A DNA stretch of 21,551 bases from a virus. Both the position numbers and the translations under genes were made by a program. Below are positions 15,665 through 21,551 of the stretch, one piece after another (the stretch's first letter is position 1; every line of letters starts with the position of its first letter). The stretch spans positions 1-21,551 of IMG/VR virus record IMGVR_UViG_3300013131_003718; one strand, given 5' to 3'. The notes beneath the pieces are model-generated. The model was not told where the DNA came from, made no database searches, and saw only the letters and a list, made by a program, of their open reading frames with translations.

Positions 15665-16966
15665 ATGGCAACCACAAAAGAGATTCAAGAATCCGACAAG
15701 AAGACCACACGGTCATTTCTAAACCAGTTGATCGATGTGTTGCAAGAAGACATCAGCTCATCTGTTTCAAGAAGAAAATATCAGGTCTTCGTGACAGGTG
15801 GCGTTGGTCCTGGTGTGACGTCATCTCTCTTTCAGACGGTGTATGATCAAGATTTTACTCTGCAGACCGCTAACCCGATCTTTGATATCACAGTAGGGCT
15901 CGCATCTCCCGATGCAACTCGTGGCAATTCTACTAATTCAACGGGAATAGCTGCCGTAACAAAGACGTCTCAGGACACCACAGGTAAGTATCAGTACCCA
16001 AGCAGCTCCTTAATGATGAGAGAGAAAACAGACATCTACAGTCAGTTTGCTCAAACTCTCTTGGGTGACAGAAAGTCAATGTTTAAGATTCCTGTCGACG
16101 CTACTCTTACGACAAGTCAAAGCACGACTGAGATCGATGCGGCCTTATTCATAGCATTTAAACGTCTCTTTGCGAGAGACCAAATAAAGAGAGAGACTTT
16201 CGCAATGAGGTTCTATCAATCGGCCTCATACGTCAACATGACCAACGCAGCGAATGCTGCGCCTCCTGGTACAGGACAGGACAGTCTCGGCGTCCCAAAC
16301 CTCTATGTTACTTCAACTTCAGGATCTGCCATCTTTACAGACATTGGTTCTTCTGATAGCAGATACTTTGATGTTGGAGGTCAGTACGGATATCTTGTTA
16401 ACGCTTCTAACACATCGAACGCCGTAGGCGTCTTGTACTACGATTCTGGCATAGCCGTTCTTGATATTGAGAAGATCACTTCAGGTTCTCAGTTTATCTC
16501 CGGAACGATATCCGCAATGCATCCGCTCGGTCAGATGACTCTGGGAGGAAGAGGCACCGAAACCTTTAGAACCGCCAAAGTTGTACCTGACCTTTTGACT
16601 TCGGGTAGTGTCGATGACATAATAGATCACTTCTGTTATGCTCGTTTCGGAGCGGGTGCGTTGACTGCGATGACGTTCCAAAATGTCACAAATATCAACT
16701 CATCACTGATATTCTGCAGAGCATTACCAGATGATTTCAACTACTCTTCAAACCCAACATACGTTGAGTCTACAGGCGACTTCCAGGGAAGATTAACGAT
16801 ATATGACACATCATTACCCGATGAATCTCAAGAGCCCTTCGCGTATGTAACGACGATAGGTCTGTACGATAATGCAGGCGGCCTCGTTGCGGTCGCCAAA
16901 CTTAGCAGACCTGTTGAAAAAAATCCTGGAAGAGACTTAACTTTCAGGGTGAGACTCGACTTCTGA
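15665..16966 (+). CDS. Virion structural protein with shared C-terminal 'LDF' module
   Basis: A 433-aa protein. An N-terminal part (about 1-80) includes SRRKYQVFVTGGVGPG and a QTVYDQDFTLQTANP segment that looks conserved. From about residue 160 to the end it aligns with the last ~190 residues of the 835-aa neighbour. Matching points are DQIKRETFAM against KRILPGSFEI, GVLYYDSGIAVL against GNIFYDEGVIVI, FQNVTNINSS against FKGVQNVYST, NYSSNPTYVE against NSSSNATYIE, and the ends AKLSRPVEK..FRVRLDF against ARLAQPIIK..FKVALDF. Between the second and third points this protein has about 60 extra residues. The module is frequent in structural proteins of T4-like and other large phages, from memory. 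A baseplate, neck or fibre role is inferred. It starts 17 bases after the 249-aa gene. Confidence 0.75.
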   Translation: MATTKEIQESDKKTTRSFLNQLIDVLQEDISSSVSRRKYQVFVTGGVGPGVTSSLFQTVYDQDFTLQTANPIFDITVGLASPDATRGNSTNSTGIAAVTKTSQDTTGKYQYPSSSLMMREKTDIYSQFAQTLLGDRKSMFKIPVDATLTTSQSTTEIDAALFIAFKRLFARDQIKRETFAMRFYQSASYVNMTNAANAAPPGTGQDSLGVPNLYVTSTSGSAIFTDIGSSDSRYFDVGGQYGYLVNASNTSNAVGVLYYDSGIAVLDIEKITSGSQFISGTISAMHPLGQMTLGGRGTETFRTAKVVPDLLTSGSVDDIIDHFCYARFGAGALTAMTFQNVTNINSSLIFCRALPDDFNYSSNPTYVESTGDFQGRLTIYDTSLPDESQEPFAYVTTIGLYDNAGGLVAVAKLSRPVEKNPGRDLTFRVRLDF

Positions 16967-16986
16967 TGGTCTGAAGATGAGTCTCC

Positions 16987-19494
16987 ATGTCAGTCATTCG
17001 AGTTACGAAGAACGATGTTGAAACTTTCACGTTGGTCACGACTCCAAGTCGTAGCTATACGTCAAGTTCAGTTTCAGGATCTCAAGGTTCTGTAAAGGTA
17101 TTCCCAAGAAGATCTACGGTAGAAAAAGATACCGATAAGACGTTCTTCTTCAATGATTCACAGAATTCTGCTGTCGTAGATTTCAATTTTGAGTCAACAG
17201 CAAAAAGTATTCGTGACGGCGTCAGAACTAAGAGGAATATCGGACTCTCGGTCGAGTCTGATATCCAAAATTATCTATCTTATGTTTCTGGCACATCTGC
17301 AAAGCGAGTAGAAACTCTTGATGTAGAGAGATTCACTCCTACGACTCGATTGACGAAATACACCTTAATCAAAAATAACGTCAAGGACGTATTGATGCCG
17401 TATTACAGAGTGGGCAGTCCTCACTCTCATTGGGCATACACAAACTATCACAGCTTGAATTTTTTCAAAGCTTTTAATGGATCAGAAGACTTTGTTCCAA
17501 ACGATTCTGTTCTATTGTATCCTAATTCTTACGATTCTGATGTGACCGGAAGTGTTGGTTACGCTTCAGGTTCCTACTGCCTCAATGACGCTTTTACATT
17601 TGATTTTTACATCAACCCACGATACAACGATAAACAATCGGGTCACTTCAAGGCAGGAACAATTTTTCATTTGTCATCAAGCTATTGTGTCTCTTTGGTC
17701 ACAGGTAGCTTGAAAGATTACAACGGAAATCCAGATGGGTTTAGACTACAATTGCAGCTCAGTCACAGCGCCGATTACTCTCCTTCGACGGTTCCGCAAG
17801 GTGGCTATCCTTACGATTTGGTTTTCATTTCTGAAGATAACTCTCTTCGTTACAACAACTGGCACCATGTAGTGATACGTTGGGGAACCAATACTATCAA
17901 TTATGGTACAGGTTCTTTCATAATCGACGGCATCAATAAGGGAAACTTCGTGATACCGTCAGGTACGATATCTCCTCGTTCGACTTCAAATGCTCTCAAT
18001 CCCGATGCGTTGTGCATTGGAAATTACTATGAAGGCAGGAATTATGGTACCACTGCGCAGAGCCTGTTCTTTGGAGTCAAACCAGCTCGCCGGGACGGAC
18101 TCGATCAGTTGACAAATGATGACACATTAGATCAGCCATCTAATTTCTCTTTCAGGCATCCTCTACAGGCAGAGCTTCACGACTTAACGATTAGAAGGTA
18201 TTACCTCTCCGACCGTGAGATGGCCGCCACAGGATCTCGAGGTATCGGATTGGATGCAAAGGTAAAGAAAAATATAGCGTTTTATGTGCCACCTTTCTTC
18301 GTGGAAGACACTACAGTTAAACGTTATGTTGGCGACCATGGTGGCATTCTGCAAACTCCATTCTTTGAAATAGACGGCAGCACCGACGATCCTTTCAATG
18401 TTGCCATGTCGTTTGGCGTGAACGGTCATTACATCAACTTGGATAACTTTGTTAAAGACTTTGCCACAGGCAGATTCCCTCGACTACTGAACCTTACGGC
18501 ATCAACGATCAATCACACGACTACTGCCCAAGAAGCCAATAAGTTTCTCTACGACAGTGGCTTGGTCAAGAAGAGAAATCTGACTATATTGCCTTGCGAT
18601 GATGGTAACTTCGATCCGAACTACGAACTTCTGACCGCAGAAACTTCACGCAATAAATTTTCAGATCCTAATGGAACAATAGATTACAGCTACATCAATC
18701 TTGACAATCTGATAACTACCGCGTCTTTGGGAAATGGTGGAGTGACTTCAGGAGCTCCCGAAGATTATGTCGCTCAACTCTACGGACCGAGCCCAGAATC
18801 ACCTGGAGTGGAACCTGGTTTGGCATACAAGACTTACATGGCCGCAGTCACGGCATCGCTCTCAGCCGTGACCCAGGACGCCGATTTTGACAGAGGCATT
18901 CAAAAGGGCGCGCCGCTGACGATATATCAAAGAACTCTCGATCCTTCATCAAATCAGGTGACGTTCTTCAATGTTAGTAATCTGTACTATGGAAAAAGAA
19001 TATTACCAGGTTCTTTTGAGATTAAAGACACTTCTTTGTCAGGTTCTCATGGCAGCATCGGCATAACTCTTCGGGATGATTCCATGGGTAATTTGTACAG
19101 GGCCGACAGTTTGACTGCCAATGCGACGCAGAATTCAATTGGAAACATATTTTATGACGAAGGTGTCATCGTCATAAAGAGTCCTCATCTCTACTTCTTT
19201 GGCAAAGAACAGTATGAGATGTCATTCAAGGGAGTGCAGAACGTCTACTCCACCAAGTATGAGATAGTCGCCGCTGCTGGTCTTCTTAACTCTTCATCTA
19301 ATGCAACATATATTGAGAACTCAGACAGCTTGAGGGCGTCTGGTGACACTCTTGACACTGACCCCTTTGTCTACATCTCCGGCCTCAACTTTCACGATGA
19401 GAACATGAATGTGGTGGCGAAGGCTCGATTGGCACAGCCCATCATAAAGCGTGAAGGAGATCGGGTACTTTTTAAAGTTGCGCTGGATTTTTAG
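16987..19494 (+). CDS. Virion protein with LamG/concanavalin-like domain and C-terminal 'LDF' module
   Basis: An 835-aa protein. Residues about 198-348 form a LamG/concanavalin-like jelly roll: FTFDFYINPR, then NNWHHVVIRWGTN at about 290-302, a GSFIIDGINKG hairpin, and LCIGNYYEG near 341-349. The W-H-H-V-V core with 'I-D-G' is the usual signature. Such domains bind sugars or proteins and here would suit host-surface recognition. Residues about 650-835 are the module shared with the 433-aa protein, ending FKVALDF. The N-terminal 100 residues are Ser-, Thr- and Val-rich and may attach to the virion. The protein thus looks like a fusion of a core structural module with a binding domain. It could be a tail fibre, a baseplate protein or a head decoration; the first is favoured. 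Confidence 0.78.
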   Translation: MSVIRVTKNDVETFTLVTTPSRSYTSSSVSGSQGSVKVFPRRSTVEKDTDKTFFFNDSQNSAVVDFNFESTAKSIRDGVRTKRNIGLSVESDIQNYLSYVSGTSAKRVETLDVERFTPTTRLTKYTLIKNNVKDVLMPYYRVGSPHSHWAYTNYHSLNFFKAFNGSEDFVPNDSVLLYPNSYDSDVTGSVGYASGSYCLNDAFTFDFYINPRYNDKQSGHFKAGTIFHLSSSYCVSLVTGSLKDYNGNPDGFRLQLQLSHSADYSPSTVPQGGYPYDLVFISEDNSLRYNNWHHVVIRWGTNTINYGTGSFIIDGINKGNFVIPSGTISPRSTSNALNPDALCIGNYYEGRNYGTTAQSLFFGVKPARRDGLDQLTNDDTLDQPSNFSFRHPLQAELHDLTIRRYYLSDREMAATGSRGIGLDAKVKKNIAFYVPPFFVEDTTVKRYVGDHGGILQTPFFEIDGSTDDPFNVAMSFGVNGHYINLDNFVKDFATGRFPRLLNLTASTINHTTTAQEANKFLYDSGLVKKRNLTILPCDDGNFDPNYELLTAETSRNKFSDPNGTIDYSYINLDNLITTASLGNGGVTSGAPEDYVAQLYGPSPESPGVEPGLAYKTYMAAVTASLSAVTQDADFDRGIQKGAPLTIYQRTLDPSSNQVTFFNVSNLYYGKRILPGSFEIKDTSLSGSHGSIGITLRDDSMGNLYRADSLTANATQNSIGNIFYDEGVIVIKSPHLYFFGKEQYEMSFKGVQNVYSTKYEIVAAAGLLNSSSNATYIENSDSLRASGDTLDTDPFVYISGLNFHDENMNVVAKARLAQPIIKREGDRVLFKVALDF

Positions 19495-19502
19495 GTTTAG
19501 CT

Positions 19503-19901
19503 ATGACTGTCAAGAAGCGAAAGAAGAAGAGGAAGGGCCACTACATCCGTGGCACCTACACCTCTCCAATCGCCGGTAAGTGCAAGTTCCGTTCATCTTG
19601 GGAGTTCAAACTAATGATCCACCTCGATGCGAGTCCTGATGTGGAGTTTTGGTCGTATGAGAAGACCGTGATTGAGTATGTGTCCAACGTGAGGACGAAG
19701 AAGATTCGAAAGTACTATCCAGACTTTCTTGTAAGGTACAGGGACGGACGTACTGAACTCATCGAGGTGAAGCCTAAGAGAAAACTCGAGCAGGCTGTGA
19801 TCAAGAAGAAGATGGCCGCCGCCCTGCTGTGGTGTGCTGAACACGGTATGACTTATAGAATAGTCACAGAAATACAATTGAAGGAATTAGGTCTGTTATA
19901 A
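19503..19901 (+). CDS. PD-(D/E)XK nuclease, T4 gp4-like head completion / TnsA-like
   Basis: A 132-aa protein starting MTVKKRKKKRKG, a strongly basic arm that should bind DNA. The motifs FRSSWEFKLMIHLD (Glu34), then YYPDFLVRY (Asp74) and LIEVKPKRK (Glu88, Lys90) give the E...PD...ExK arrangement of PD-(D/E)XK nucleases. The SSWE and YxPDF signature and the length match the phage head-completion nuclease family (T4 gp4 type) and the TnsA nuclease domain. In T4-type phages this protein acts after DNA packaging to prepare the head for tail joining. It begins 8 bases after the 835-aa structural gene, so it is expressed with virion genes. By eye its codon use is GC-richer than that of the structural genes before it and the methyltransferases after it. 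Assignment to gp4 rather than another member is less certain than the fold. Confidence 0.8.
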   Translation: MTVKKRKKKRKGHYIRGTYTSPIAGKCKFRSSWEFKLMIHLDASPDVEFWSYEKTVIEYVSNVRTKKIRKYYPDFLVRYRDGRTELIEVKPKRKLEQAVIKKKMAAALLWCAEHGMTYRIVTEIQLKELGLL

Positions 19902-19941
19902 GAAAGTTTTACTGGCTTCATTCTAGGTTAATAATTCATCC

Positions 19942-20537
19942 ATGGCGTACCATGGTTACATTCCACACATAAAAAATTTCTTACTAGCATCGATGCCCCA
20001 AAAGTACTTGAGATCGGTCTCGACAAAGGCATAACAACGATACCTCTCATTACCTTCTTGATTAGAGCTCATAGGAATTTCGAGTTTATTGGAGTTGACA
20101 TACTTCTTCAAGAATCTCTTGTCACAATTCTCAATAACATAGATTATCTTGAAGGTCAAAAAGTAAAGTTATCGCAAGAAAACAGCATGGAATTTTTACC
20201 CAAGCTTTCTGAATCGGGGCAGAAGTTTGACGTGATACTGATAGATGGAGATCACAATTATCACACGGTCAAGAATGAACTACGATACCTTGATGACATC
20301 TCGAAATCTAACACTGTCGTGATAATAGACGATTATCACGGTAGGTGGTCAGATAAGGACATGTGGTACAAAGAAAGACCTGGTTACGAAAATGTATCTG
20401 TCGCTACGAATCCTCTCATGACTGAGAAGCAAGGAGTGAAATCTGCAGTAGATGAATTTTTAGAACAAAGCTCAAATTGGTTTCTTAGTTGTCCTATCCA
20501 AGGTGAACCTATTGTTTTGACAAAGAGAAGACTTTGA
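19942..20537 (+). CDS. SAM-dependent methyltransferase, frameshifted near N-terminus
   Basis: A class I SAM methyltransferase of the Methyltransf_24-like type, about 198 aa if a -1 shift is allowed. ATG 19942 opens a frame reading MAYHGYIPHIK; at the A6 run (19971-19976, codons ATA AAA AAT) reading must slip back one base, or one A is missing, to continue as KFLTSIDAPKVLEIGLDKG in the other frame. Without the shift the first frame stops at 20034. The second frame, open from 19935 with no ATG, has its first usable start at TTG 20058, which would delete SAM motif I (VLEIGLDKG). Later motifs are FIGVD (motif II), KFDVILIDGDHNYHTV (motif IV) and VVIIDDYHGRWS. The substrate is unknown; phage homologues often sit near structural genes and may modify glycans or proteins. 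No strong SD precedes 19942. See the matching finding. Confidence 0.8.
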
Positions 20538-20574
20538 AACTTTACGTTTTTCCATCACTGTTTACAATTTCCTA

Positions 20575-21156
20575 ATGCATTATAACGCATTAAGATTTTT
20601 GGAGTATGTCAAGTCTGTATTTCCTGAGTACATGTCGAACAAAAAAGTTCTTGACGTTGGTGCAGGAGATATAAACGGAAACAATAGGGGTTTGTTCAAG
20701 GATTGTGAGTATCATGGTAATGATGTACATCCTGCGCCCAATGTGACGATGGTTTGTAAGACGTCTTGCCTTCCATTCGTAAGCGGTTATTTTGACACGA
20801 TTGTCAGCAGTGAGTGCTTTGAGCATGATCCTGAGTACAATCTCTCTTTCAAGAGAATAGTCGATATGCTTCGTCCTGGCGGTTTATTTTTCTTTACTTG
20901 CGCCACCGAAGGTCGTGGTGAGCACGGAACAAGAAGATCTCGTCCTGACGATTCCTATGGAACAATTGCAGGAGTACCTGAGTTTGTAGATCATTACAAA
21001 AACATTACTTTAAAAGATCTAGACGAAGCAATTGATCTAAGTGAGACATTCTCGTCCTATTCAGCTTATGTTAACAACTCAACATTCGATTTATACTTCT
21101 GGGGCATAAAGAGAAAACCTAACTTTTCAGACGATCAAGTGATCAAGATAGCTTAA
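20575..21156 (+). CDS. SAM-dependent methyltransferase (Methyltransf_11-like)
   Basis: A 193-aa class I methyltransferase. Motif I is KKVLDVGAGDINGNN (about 23-37), an acidic residue for the SAM ribose lies in HGNDVHPAP, motif IV is YFDTIVSSECFEH (about 72-84), and motif VI is MLRPGGLFFFTC. A segment GRGEHGTRRSRPDDSYG follows and looks conserved in phage members of the family, from memory. The substrate cannot be told; small-molecule, sugar or protein methylation is possible. It follows the frameshifted methyltransferase by 37 bases and overlaps the next start by one base, so the two methyltransferases look like a cassette between nuclease genes. No clear SD precedes the ATG. By eye, codon use is AT-rich. 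Confidence 0.85.
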   Translation: MHYNALRFLEYVKSVFPEYMSNKKVLDVGAGDINGNNRGLFKDCEYHGNDVHPAPNVTMVCKTSCLPFVSGYFDTIVSSECFEHDPEYNLSFKRIVDMLRPGGLFFFTCATEGRGEHGTRRSRPDDSYGTIAGVPEFVDHYKNITLKDLDEAIDLSETFSSYSAYVNNSTFDLYFWGIKRKPNFSDDQVIKIA

Positions 21157-21551
21157 TGTCCAATCTCATACTCGGCCTTGATGTGTCCACTTCCATTACG
21201 GGAGTGTGTGTGGTGGATCCTGATTTGGAACCTATTAACGGTGCCAACGTCGCTTACCTCGATCGAATCGAGTTCAAGAAGTGTGTGACTCTATGGGACA
21301 AGGCCGACCGCGTCAAATCAGAGCTTCTCCTCCTCAAGACGAGGTTTCCATCCGTGACCGCCTTCGCCCTCGAGGAGCCTCTTCTTGGATTCTCGAAAGG
21401 CATGAGTTCTGCGGCAACCATCACCACATTGATGCGATTCAACGGCATCGTCTCATACATCGGACGAGAAGTGTTCGGTCTCGAACCCACATACATACCT
21501 GCAGCATCGGCTCGAAAGCTGTGCGGAGTGAAGTTGCAAAAGACCTCGGTG
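21156..21551 (+). CDS. RuvC/RNase H-fold nuclease, N-terminal part (3' end outside window)
   Basis: 132 codons from ATG 21156, which overlaps the last base of the methyltransferase stop, remain open to the window end. The start NLILGLDVSTSITGVCVVD carries the first catalytic aspartate (Asp9) of the RuvC/RNase H-like fold, with the D-x-S-T-S-x-T-G form found in phage RuvC-like resolvases. AFALEEPLLGFSKG (Glu73/Glu74) supplies the second acidic site. The remaining catalytic aspartates would lie beyond the window. Expected function is cleavage of branched DNA (Holliday junctions or packaging substrates) during recombination or packaging. By eye its codon use returns to the GC-rich style of the helicase gene. 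It could instead be a nuclease-dead RNase H-like protein; the missing half decides. Confidence 0.8.
   Translation, partial: MSNLILGLDVSTSITGVCVVDPDLEPINGANVAYLDRIEFKKCVTLWDKADRVKSELLLLKTRFPSVTAFALEEPLLGFSKGMSSAATITTLMRFNGIVSYIGREVFGLEPTYIPAASARKLCGVKLQKTSV

Overview
The window looks like part of the genome of a tailed double-stranded DNA bacteriophage (Caudoviricetes, probably a large lytic myovirus-like phage). This rests on long, tightly packed genes nearly all on the + strand, intergenic gaps under 70 bases, ATGA stop/start overlaps, and a long run of very large virion-type proteins next to phage-typical enzymes: a ClpP-like protease, an XPD/DinG-type helicase, a PIN-PhoH protein, a head-completion-type nuclease and a RuvC-like nuclease. 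All three standard stop codons are used, so the code appears standard. No host can be named from the sequence. No tRNA, rRNA, CRISPR array, insertion sequence or integrase was seen.

Left block (1-4636), protein processing and nucleic-acid genes. The 3' end of a ClpP-like protease is followed by a small ADP-ribosyltransferase-like protein, an Fe-S DEAD/DEAH-type helicase, a chlamydial Hc1 (histone H1)-like small protein with a strong Shine-Dalgarno, a hairpin terminator, and a small charged protein of unknown function. Next come the only minus-strand gene of the window, a sigma-70 region-4-like protein with a cysteine cluster, and then PIN-PhoH.

Middle block (4700-19494), about 15 kb of virion structural genes, very likely tail, baseplate or fibre components: proteins of 484, 918, 1323, 651, 249, 433 and 835 aa. 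Two paralogous relations link them. The 484- and 249-aa proteins share an N-terminal 'LTxxGRxxxA' module. The 433- and 835-aa proteins share a C-terminal module ending in a similar LDF peptide, and the 835-aa protein adds a LamG/concanavalin-like domain that may bind glycans. Fn3/Ig-like domains occur in the 918- and 651-aa proteins.

Right block (19503-21551): a PD-(D/E)XK head-completion/TnsA-like nuclease, two small SAM-dependent methyltransferases, and a RuvC/RNase H-fold nuclease cut by the window end. The first methyltransferase is broken by a -1 frameshift at an A6 run, so its conserved N-terminus lies in another frame.

The ADP-ribosyltransferase, the two methyltransferases and the large structural genes look more AT-rich by eye than the helicase, Hc1-like, nuclease and RuvC-like genes. 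A short motif, ATAATT, recurs in six of the short intergenic gaps and may mark phage promoters. The most interesting items are the Hc1-like histone, the frameshifted methyltransferase, the cysteine-bearing sigma-like regulator, the paralogous structural modules and the ATAATT motif.
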